DNA from: Pseudomonadota bacterium | GTDB taxonomy: Bacteria > Desulfobacterota > Desulfobulbia > Desulfobulbales > Desulfocapsaceae | DNA length: 49,259 bases | Reading direction: 5' to 3' | Assembly (NCBI GenBank): GCA_018820855.1 | Contig: JAHJNL010000066.1 | Location: forward strand, 1-49,259 | In this document: in pieces, positions 37,045 through 44,822 of the stretch | How positions within the stretch are numbered: the stretch's first letter is position 1 | Layout: every line of letters starts with the position of its first letter | Notes under the pieces: generated by a model | Told to the model about the DNA's origin: nothing | Database searches by the model: none | Seen by the model: only the letters and a program-made list of their open reading frames with translations | Position numbers and translations under genes: made by a program

Positions 37045-37049
37045 TGAGG

Positions 37050-37601
37050 TCAGTGAATAGTGCCCAGACGCTGGACTTCGTTTTCAGTCAGCGCCAGTTT
37101 CCATCTCCCCTCATCTTTCTTAAAGAGTGTGAGGGTTCGGGAGAACAGGGGATCTGAGAAAATATATTCTTCCATGAATTCGCCAAGCTCAACATTGTTG
37201 AGGGCATGCCTGTCATGGATGTCTTTTTCCGCTTCACCTCTGTGACCAAGGGCGCTATGGGCAAGGCCCCGGGCCAGATAGGCTGCCCCCCTTTCTGGAT
37301 TAAGGGCAAGGCAACTATCCAAGTCATGGATTGCCTCCTCATTTTTTTCCTGGTTGAGTTTTGCTATACCACGATAAAAAAAGGCTTGATCGTGGTAATT
37401 GTCTTCTTTGATAATCGTATCAAAGTCTGCGATGGCTCGTGCGAACTGACCGATTTTAAGATAGGCAATGCCGCGGTTGAGTTTGGAGTGGAAGGGGTGA
37501 TCGCCCTGTTGCAGGGCATCAGAAAAAGCCTTGATACTTGCTGCAAGATCTCCACTTAAAAATGCCTTCTGTCCTAGCATAAATGTATTTGTAGAAGTCA
37601 T
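37050..37601 (-). CDS. Tetratricopeptide-repeat protein
   Basis: A 183-residue soluble protein with about three to four TPR units (about residues 5-140). Repeats with the consensus G-Y/F-A pattern include GDLAASIKAFSDAL, GQFARAIADFDTII, EEAIHDLDSCLALNP and AYLARGLAHSALG. TPRs form helical scaffolds for protein contacts; the partner is unknown. The C-terminal 45 residues (VELGEFMEEYIF...RWKLALTENEVQRLG) are a distinct non-repeat part. I choose ATG 37601 because GAGGTG precedes it well; the frame is open a further 25 codons upstream without a good ribosome-binding site. Confidence 0.85.
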   Translation of the reverse strand: MTSTNTFMLGQKAFLSGDLAASIKAFSDALQQGDHPFHSKLNRGIAYLKIGQFARAIADFDTIIKEDNYHDQAFFYRGIAKLNQEKNEEAIHDLDSCLALNPERGAAYLARGLAHSALGHRGEAEKDIHDRHALNNVELGEFMEEYIFSDPLFSRTLTLFKKDEGRWKLALTENEVQRLGTIH

Positions 37602-37808
37602 GATACACCTCAATGTGAAAGAGTTCTGCTGAAGCTTTCTATTGAGAATAGTAATCATCAGCATTGGGTGATGCAAGGAATGCCACTATAATTCCTATTA
37701 CCAGGAAACCAAACGGATAGGATTTTGACAGGAGAGAGAAAGGAGATATAGTGTAGGAAGGTTGATTTTGACTGCAGTGCGAAATGGAAAGTTTTTCAGA
37801 TACTATAA

Positions 37809-39098
<1,290 letters not shown>

Positions 39099-39549
39099 GG
39101 TCAGATACCTTGCCTGGTAATTTGACAAATTGATGAAAGACCTTGTCAAAACGACCAGTTGCAGTAGAAAGGTGAGGTTTGGGAATTATGAAAGATTGAC
39201 AGGTTTGATCCGGCAATGGCGCATGCAGACTTATTGAGAGTGGTTCCCCTTGTTTTGCATATGATGATTTCTTAAAATGGCCTTTTGGACTTGAGGAAGA
39301 GGCTTCTAAGAGCTGAAAGGCCAGGTTTTCAGAGAGTTCTTGTCAGAAAAATGACCTGTTCGTTTTGAGCCCATATGCTGCATGCCATGCGCAACTACAA
39401 CTATGAAAGGTCACCAGAGTGCATTTACAACGAAGGAAGAACTGCTTGTTGCAGACTGGTAGTGCAGTGTCTTCCCCCATAAGTCTGTCGAGCAAAGAAA
39501 AAAACGGCCCAGCTCACATTCTCACATCAGCAAATTCAAGGAGATCGCT
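39099..39549. other. Intergenic region without recognisable features
   Basis: About 450 bases between enolase and a small membrane-protein gene. An imperfect TTGACA...TGTCAA inverted repeat lies near 39122-39149. No gene, RNA or terminator with a T-run is visible. Confidence 0.45.
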
Positions 39550-39786
39550 GTGAAGACTAAACTGTGGTGGATAGGGCAATGCCTGTTGATTGTGGCCGCA
39601 GTCTTTTTTCTCGTTTACGGTATCAGTCTGTTCAGGGCAGCATACCAATTGAACGAGCCCTTCAATTTTATTATGATGATTTTTGCATCCAATCTGATCA
39701 TCCTCATCAATGGAACATTGCTGGTCGGCTTTGTTCTTCGAATGATTAATGCATATAAACTCCTTAAAAAACGACCTGAGAGGTAA
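39550..39786 (+). CDS. Small two-helix membrane protein, unknown
   Basis: A 78-residue protein with two hydrophobic helices (about residues 7-29 and 38-62), a short polar loop (RAAYQLNEPFN) and a basic end (KLLKKRPER). GTG 39550 has AAGGAG at 7-base spacing, which supports it being real. I recognise no family. It is not in an evident operon and marks the start of an accessory-looking stretch. Confidence 0.6.
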   Translation: MKTKLWWIGQCLLIVAAVFFLVYGISLFRAAYQLNEPFNFIMMIFASNLIILINGTLLVGFVLRMINAYKLLKKRPER

Positions 39787-39969
39787 GGTGAGGACAACAG
39801 TCAAAGGAACAGGAGAAAGCTAAGGGCCAAGAAGGTTACAGCCAGTTTCTATAGCCATCTATCTCCAAGGCCATTATTGCCAATTCAGACCACAAACACG
39901 GTTCAATCAACTCACACTACAAGTTCGGTCAACTGGACATACGATAAGTTGTGCATGTTTTTTTCTTCA

Positions 39970-40167
39970 TTAAATCATGTCTTCTTCATCAAAATCATAG
40001 GGGGCCATGTCGCTGATGAGGGTTAGAAAGACACCAAGAGATTCAGATAGGTTTTTTACTATTTCACTATACTGCAATTTTTCTTCAGGGGTTTTGGCCT
40101 TTGCCATAGCTTTTAATGTTACTGATAATTCTTTTGATAAGGCGTCCATCAATTTTTCAGGATCCAT
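39970..40167 (-). CDS. Small acidic helical protein, unknown
   Basis: A 65-residue soluble protein, predicted nearly all alpha-helical, with an acidic C-terminus (DFDEEDMI). ATG 40167 is preceded by GGGAGA at good spacing, better than an in-frame TTG 12 bases upstream. No family is recognised. It lies downstream of the phospholipase-D-like gene on the same strand, 140 bases away, and could be cotranscribed with it. Confidence 0.6.
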   Translation of the reverse strand: MDPEKLMDALSKELSVTLKAMAKAKTPEEKLQYSEIVKNLSESLGVFLTLISDMAPYDFDEEDMI

Positions 40168-40307
40168 GATTTCTCCCAATTAGATTTTTCTGTACTATTT
40201 ATTGCCAGTCAGTTCACAACTGGGTGTTGTGGGGGGCCATCCAACTGTCTGATTATATAAATCTTAGCGGAACATGCCCCTTTTTCCTCAGGCTCAATTG
40301 CTATTCT

Positions 40308-42005
40308 TTAATAACCGGAGAACCTGATTCTGTCCAAACTTTTGAGGCTGCCATCGGTAAAATAATCATTGCACCAGCTGTCATCTCCAGAGAGAGAAGG
40401 AGGTGCGGTTGGCTCGCCTGCCTTAACTTTCTCCCTGGCGCTAAAGCGAAAACGATAATGGTCGTAGATTCGCATGATCTCGCAAAGATAGACGTCGGCT
40501 ACATCTCTGTCTCGTCGTATGATTAAATAGTTTTCATCGTTATTTTTTGAGGCATTGGTGGAAAAGTTGTGTGATCCGGAAATGATAAGCGGAGCCTCGG
40601 AGGTGACGTCGATAACAATTGCTTTGGTGTGCACGCGAATGGTGCCTTTTTGTTTTGCCGTCGTTTCTTTCAGCCACCCCTCAAGCCCGCCTGGAAGAAG
40701 TGAAGTCGCGGTGAAGTGCGCTGTGCGATCTCGGTGGATACCCGTGATTTTAGCACTTGACGAGTTTTGAACACCCATTCTGAGGATGGAATCGTTTGCT
40801 GCACCGAGGAGTGCGTCCGTGATCTCGTCACGTAACTTGAATGCAGTCGCAAACAGCACATCACGTTTTGCGCCGGCTATCAAAGTGGCCATTGCATGGA
40901 TGTCTGCAAATTTTGATCGTGGCGAGAAGCCTCCGAAACGCTCAGGTGCAGTTGGTATTTTATTGTTTTTGTTGATCCAGTTTTTGGTCGCTCTGCGATT
41001 TGTACTGGTTGCAATAAGTGTTTCAAACATAGCTGCATAGTTTTCAAGGATTGCAGGGCTACGTGAAATATGGACTACATTTGCCTGGCGGTAGCATCCG
41101 TTTTCAGTCCAGTTTGTGGACCCTGCCAGGGCGGCAACAGGTTCATAACGACCACTCGGCTCTATCCGGCTAAGAACGGCAAACTTGTTATGCATGATAG
41201 CGGTCGTGACGCGTGGAAAAAGGATGGCACCTGGTATTGCCGGGTCATGGAGCAGGTGTTTATTCTCCGCTGTTGCATCGTCATCTTCTTTGGCATGGTA
41301 CAGGATGCGCACCTTAACGCCACGTTTCCCCGCAGCGACCATTGCCTGATGCAGGCGAGGGAGGTGATATTCATAAATGGCCAGATCAATGGCCCAACGT
41401 TCATCGTCGGCCTGCGCCAGAAAAGATTCAATTTGTTCCACCAACCCCCTGGACAGCCAATCGAGCGCTCGTTGTGGCAGTGTTTTCGAGGCAAGCATTC
41501 CTGCCTCTTTTGCCTGTTGAATTTCCAGATCCAGATCCGGGAAGCGTCGGGAAAATGCCTGGGATGAAGCCACAGCCCTGTTGAATATGATCGCATCCTC
41601 TCCTTGAAAACCCTGCGTTTCAATTACTACCCGTGGTCCGGCCTCCAGAAAAAGCCTTCGATTGGAACCTGTGACCAGTGAGGTGCCTGAACGATAAGCC
41701 GGCTGGACCGTGTAGGCGTACTGCGTATCTGGGTATACGGAATAGTCCGACCAGCGGAATTTTTGTATCGGGGCTACGTTGGTGGCGATGAGTTCTCCGC
41801 GGGCCTTGCTTGTGCCAGGGAAATCCAGGATTCCCTGCAGCCAGCCAATTCTGCCGGCAAAGCGCCCGCTGAGAATTTCACGGGAGACAGCAAAGCCGAG
41901 CAAGTCCTCTCGTTTGCCCGGTTCAACATCAAACGCCAGTAATACACCTGTAGTTCCGGCGTATGCTTTTACTCGAACACCATTTGCTTCTGCTACACGC
42001 CTCAT
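40308..42005 (-). CDS. Phospholipase-D-like phosphodiesterase with two HKD sites
   Basis: A 565-residue protein. The N-terminal ~130 residues look like a beta-rich, fibronectin-III/Ig-like domain (FRWSDYSVYPDTQYAYTVQP, core YPDTQYAYTVQP). Two PLD half-sites follow: HNK at residues 272-274 with the trailing AGSTNWTENG, and HTK at 459-461 with SGSHNFSTNASKNNDE (core SGSHNFSTNA). Both contain the catalytic His and Lys, so a complete bilobal active site is expected. No signal peptide is visible, so it is probably cytoplasmic. PLD-fold enzymes include nucleases, phospholipases and toxins, and the substrate cannot be told. ATG 42005 has AGGAGG upstream. Confidence 0.85.
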   Translation of the reverse strand: MRRVAEANGVRVKAYAGTTGVLLAFDVEPGKREDLLGFAVSREILSGRFAGRIGWLQGILDFPGTSKARGELIATNVAPIQKFRWSDYSVYPDTQYAYTVQPAYRSGTSLVTGSNRRLFLEAGPRVVIETQGFQGEDAIIFNRAVASSQAFSRRFPDLDLEIQQAKEAGMLASKTLPQRALDWLSRGLVEQIESFLAQADDERWAIDLAIYEYHLPRLHQAMVAAGKRGVKVRILYHAKEDDDATAENKHLLHDPAIPGAILFPRVTTAIMHNKFAVLSRIEPSGRYEPVAALAGSTNWTENGCYRQANVVHISRSPAILENYAAMFETLIATSTNRRATKNWINKNNKIPTAPERFGGFSPRSKFADIHAMATLIAGAKRDVLFATAFKLRDEITDALLGAANDSILRMGVQNSSSAKITGIHRDRTAHFTATSLLPGGLEGWLKETTAKQKGTIRVHTKAIVIDVTSEAPLIISGSHNFSTNASKNNDENYLIIRRDRDVADVYLCEIMRIYDHYRFRFSAREKVKAGEPTAPPSLSGDDSWCNDYFTDGSLKSLDRIRFSGY

Positions 42006-42260
42006 GAACAACCTCCTATGCCAGTTAAGATTAAGAAGTCAGAAACTCTCACGTATGTTTGCTATTGGTCTTGTCTTTCGAGCTGACACGGTTAAGCCCG
42101 AGGGAATAATGGATAGTTGCAAGCTCTTGGCGTAATGTGCTGAGGTGGTTTGTATCGCACATAACAATTTTCTTGTTGGCTTCTGTATCATTCGTCTCCC
42201 GCTACGTCTAGAACATGTGGCAAAGCTTTGCAGACGCAGCTGGGCACTCGGGAGATTCGA

Positions 42261-42830
42261 TTACTTGACAGTCCTGATATCCAGGCTTGCATTTAGACCG
42301 TCAGCGGTGTTGACCAATATCGCAAAAGAAAACAATCCCTCCTTGAAATCTAATACTTCTCTATATGCTTTGCTGCCAAAAAGAGGTGCCCAGTGTATGG
42401 CGTCTTTGCTTATAGACAACATATAATTTTTCAGGAATGCTGCTTTCTGCTCACTGCTCATTTGAGAAAAACTTCCAGCAGTAAGACTATTGAGTTTTGT
42501 CAATTCATTTGTGGAGAGCTTTTCAGGCATTTCAATGAGGAAGTAAAGCTTTTGTTTGGCAATAATTTCTACTTGATCCTGTTTGAAGTCCATGAAGTCC
42601 GTTTCCATGGAAAGCTTTAACGGAATGGTTTCTCCTGCATTGATATAGAAGACATGGTTGTTTAGATTTGTTGCCTCATCATAGCTGGTTAACTGACTAT
42701 AATGTGATATTTTGTCGGGTGAATATGGTTTGGTCTGCACCTTGTTGCCAGCGCAGCCTGTCAAGATGAAGAGCAAGTAGGTAATCATCAAGGCTTGAAT
42801 GTAACATTGTTTCCATTTATATGATGTCAT
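42261..42830 (-). CDS. Putative lipoprotein, unknown function
   Basis: A 189-residue protein with a lipoprotein signal: hydrophobic stretch ALMITYLLFI, then the lipobox LTGC with the cysteine at residue 26. The mature part has a domain with YSPDKISHYSQLTSYDEATNLNNH (visible core SQLTSYDEA) and a later segment SSEQKAAFLKNYMLSI. I recognise no family. ATG 42830 is preceded by AAGGAG. It lies 15 bases after the HTH gene, so it is the third gene of the DUF2975-HTH-lipoprotein unit. Confidence 0.78.
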   Translation of the reverse strand: MTSYKWKQCYIQALMITYLLFILTGCAGNKVQTKPYSPDKISHYSQLTSYDEATNLNNHVFYINAGETIPLKLSMETDFMDFKQDQVEIIAKQKLYFLIEMPEKLSTNELTKLNSLTAGSFSQMSSEQKAAFLKNYMLSISKDAIHWAPLFGSKAYREVLDFKEGLFSFAILVNTADGLNASLDIRTVK

Positions 42831-42844
42831 TTCTTTTCTCCTTT

Positions 42845-43054
42845 TTACTCATGGTTTTTGAACTCAAGAATGTCTCCTGGTTGGCATTCAAGGTGTTTAC
42901 AGATAGCATCCAAGGTGGAAATGCGAATAGCTTTGGCTTTCCCTGTCTTTAGGATAGACAGGTTTTGTTCGGTGATTCCGATCAGTTTGGCGAGTTCAAC
43001 TGATCTCATTTTCCGCTTTGCCAGAACCAGATCCAAATTTATAATTATTGGCAT
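42845..43054 (-). CDS. Small XRE/YozG-type helix-turn-helix regulator
   Basis: A 69-residue Cro/CI-family DNA-binding protein. The helix-turn-helix covers about residues 16-41 (SVELAKLIGITEQNLSILKTGK, core ELAKLIGITEQNLS), and the domain ends CKHLECQPGDILEF, typical of the YozG/HTH_26 subgroup. These tiny regulators are often encoded beside a DUF2975 membrane protein, as here (11-base gap). It probably binds the palindromes in the promoter upstream of the DUF2975 gene. Confidence 0.9.
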   Translation of the reverse strand: MPIIINLDLVLAKRKMRSVELAKLIGITEQNLSILKTGKAKAIRISTLDAICKHLECQPGDILEFKNHE

Positions 43055-43065
43055 AATGACTTACA

Positions 43066-43608
43066 TTAAACAGTGAGTTTGTTTTCTTCGAATAAAATTC
43101 TCCCTTCATCCATCACTCGCGCAATAACAAAAACAATGCATCCCACCAAAAGTGGCGTGATCTCTGCCGAGCCGAACTCAATGTCAATTACTCTACTGCC
43201 GGGCGGGTTGCCCAGTGTGAATAAGACAGTCTTTATTGATTCATAAATCATCGATAAGGCGACCCACAACACGAGAGCTTTGGCAGTGTTTTTGAAAATA
43301 GTGACGAGTTCAAAAGAAAAAATGACACCTTCCCTGTAGTAGGAAAAAAGTTTTCTTATATTTACAAGCCCATAAATTAGTGCGGAAAGAGGAAATAAAC
43401 TGGCGATGAATCCAATAACCTGTAGCTTTATCGGTAAGTTGTGAGGGGCGAGGGACGTCGGCTGGGTATTTACGCTTATTAATCTCGCAGGTAACTGATT
43501 AATGCAGGACCAATAGACGATATAATACAGCGGGATCGCTACGATTAGAATCGAAATTAACAACCTGAAGTTCTTGCTGAATTTTTGAATTTTAATTAAA
43601 TTGTCCAT
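43066..43608 (-). CDS. DUF2975 family membrane protein
   Basis: A 180-residue inner-membrane protein with four hydrophobic helices (about residues 15-35, 62-84, 108-128, 148-166), matching the DUF2975 layout, and a C-terminal RVMDEGRILFEENKLTV. The end DEGRxLxEENxLTV is a hallmark of the family and runs straight into the paired HTH gene. The function is unknown; the partner HTH suggests a membrane-sensor/repressor module. ATG 43608 has GGGAG at close spacing. It is the first gene of the three-gene unit. Confidence 0.9.
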   Translation of the reverse strand: MDNLIKIQKFSKNFRLLISILIVAIPLYYIVYWSCINQLPARLISVNTQPTSLAPHNLPIKLQVIGFIASLFPLSALIYGLVNIRKLFSYYREGVIFSFELVTIFKNTAKALVLWVALSMIYESIKTVLFTLGNPPGSRVIDIEFGSAEITPLLVGCIVFVIARVMDEGRILFEENKLTV

Positions 43609-43737
43609 GATCTCCCACCGTTGTAAGATTTTGAATTACTCATAGAGTACTTTGTTCCCGACCTGCTTCTGTAGCAATTACCATTTTCCGTGTGCATGCA
43701 ACCTGGCGGCAGGTGGCATGCCGGTTTCTGGAGGTGG

Positions 43738-43788
43738 AATATTCCACGATAGTTATCGTTTGTCAATAAGAAATTATCGACTATCGAT
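43738..43788 (-). promoter_or_regulatory. Promoter and palindromic operators of the DUF2975-HTH unit
   Basis: On the minus strand TTGACA (43761-43766) and AATATT (43738-43743) are spaced by 17 bases. The spacer holds the palindrome CGATA-GT-TATCG (43747-43758), and upstream lies a second one, ATCGA-CTA-TCGAT (43776-43788), about 30 bp (near three turns) away. The layout fits autorepression by the encoded HTH protein. The rest of the 43609-44045 gap is otherwise empty apart from the next promoter. Confidence 0.55.
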
Positions 43789-43999
43789 CATGAAAATGCC
43801 GTTTAACGTTGCACGCGTTTAACTCAGTCGAGCTGGATTTTTGGTGTTGTTGGCAGATGTTGTGGGTGATCGATATGGGTACTAAGTCTCCTGCGGTGTT
43901 TTTGTGGTCAATGAGTATGTCAGCAAGGATTCCCTGCCGCAGGCAAGGGTATTTCCTTCCTTGAATTTTAAAAAAAGCAGCTGGGTTTTCATTTTGACT

Positions 44000-44027
44000 T
44001 TGAGAGCTAACTATGCTTAAGTGTAAT
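44000..44027 (+). promoter_or_regulatory. Candidate promoter of the riboswitch gene
   Basis: TTGAGA (44000-44005) and TGTAAT (44022-44027, five of six matches) are separated by 16 bases. Transcription would begin near 44034, about 12 bases before the aptamer. Overlapping TTGACT (43994) could serve as an alternative -35 box. This is a pattern match only. Confidence 0.4.
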
Positions 44028-44045
44028 GAATATTAAGAGATAGAA

Positions 44046-44119
44046 ATACTGTTAAAGCCAAACCTGCTGTAAGGCAGGGGCGGAAAGCCACGGGTCGAGA
44101 ATGATAGCCGGGTTGCCAG
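44046..44119 (+). ncRNA. c-di-GMP-I (GEMM-I) riboswitch aptamer
   Basis: The sequence aligns base by base with the class I cyclic-di-GMP aptamer. GCCAAACC is followed by a 6-bp stem with a GTAA tetraloop (GNRA type, CCTGCT/GGCAGG), then GGCGGAAAGCCACGGG and ATAGCCGGGTTGCC. By my alignment to the Vibrio Vc2 aptamer, the ligand-contacting G20, A47 and C92 are retained, while the G21-C46 pair appears swapped as C-G. That is a compensatory change supporting the fold. G rather than A at position 20 suggests c-di-GMP rather than 3',3'-cGAMP as ligand. The P2/P3 arm is unusually short. The 3' strand overlaps a terminator, so ligand binding should favour readthrough (an ON switch). Confidence 0.87.
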
Positions 44120-44148
44120 AAGAAATGGGCAACCCGGCTTTTTTTTTT
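44107..44148 (+). terminator. Riboswitch expression-platform terminator
   Basis: GCCGGGTTGCC (44107-44117) pairs perfectly with GGCAACCCGGC (44128-44138), followed by ten T residues. The 5' arm is also the 3' strand of the aptamer, so the two structures exclude each other. With no ligand the terminator should form. Confidence 0.92.
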
Positions 44149-44211
44149 GCGCAGAGGAAAGAGGCAGAATGTACCTCTGGCTTACTGGAACTTTACATGG
44201 GGAGAGAATCA

Positions 44212-44637
44212 ATGAAGAAGATTGCTGTTCTGTTAAGTCTGTTACTCCTGAGTATTGTGGCAGTTTCTGCCATTGCTGCGGATAAAGTGGTTGTGGTGCC
44301 TTTGAATTCGAGCAGGGTGCAGCCAGAACTTGTTCCCTTGGCCCAGGGAGAAATCAGCACCTACACTGGCAACATACTCTCAACGGGTCATTATGGGATC
44401 AGTTCAACAGTGTTGAATGGAACAGGAGATGTTACGGTCACCTTCACTTCCAGCTGGGTTGGTTATCCTGCAGTAATGACGGGGTCTTGGGCCACTTCTG
44501 CCCTAACCTCCAACACTCTCGTGTATTATAATGCTAGCATCAATTCTAATACTATTAGATTTTATACAAAAGACAGTGCCTCAGGAGCATTAGAAAATGG
44601 ATATTTCAGCTTTGTTGTGTTTGGTCAAAAGCAATAG
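44212..44637 (+). CDS. c-di-GMP riboswitch-controlled small secreted protein
   Basis: A 141-residue protein with a clear Sec signal peptide (KKIAVLLSLLLLSIVAVSAIAA, seen as a basic start plus LLSLLLLSIVAV, cleavage near AIAA-DK). The mature ~118 residues are rich in Ser, Thr, Gly, Val and Tyr, nearly free of cysteine and predicted mostly beta-strand, with a C-terminal segment RFYTKDSASGALENGYF. I do not recognise a family. It could be a matrix, surface or appendage component. ATG 44212 follows GGGGAGAG. In-frame upstream codons to 44101 fall in the riboswitch and should not be translated. It is the only gene before the oppositely oriented HD-GYP gene. Confidence 0.85.
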   Translation: MKKIAVLLSLLLLSIVAVSAIAADKVVVVPLNSSRVQPELVPLAQGEISTYTGNILSTGHYGISSTVLNGTGDVTVTFTSSWVGYPAVMTGSWATSALTSNTLVYYNASINSNTIRFYTKDSASGALENGYFSFVVFGQKQ

Positions 44638-44822
44638 GGCGTAGCCTGCAAGGGTTGCTGAAGGTAGAGTGTTGAGCTTCACTCATACGGTTGAGCCCGG
44701 TTTGTTGGGGACTGTTTCGGCCTGAGGACGGAGAGGAGGGGGCCTGATTGCTCAGGCGGGAATGTGAATCCGGGAGAAGTCTGCCGGGTTCGTGAGGGGG
44801 AGCCAAGGGGGATGCTCTGCAC

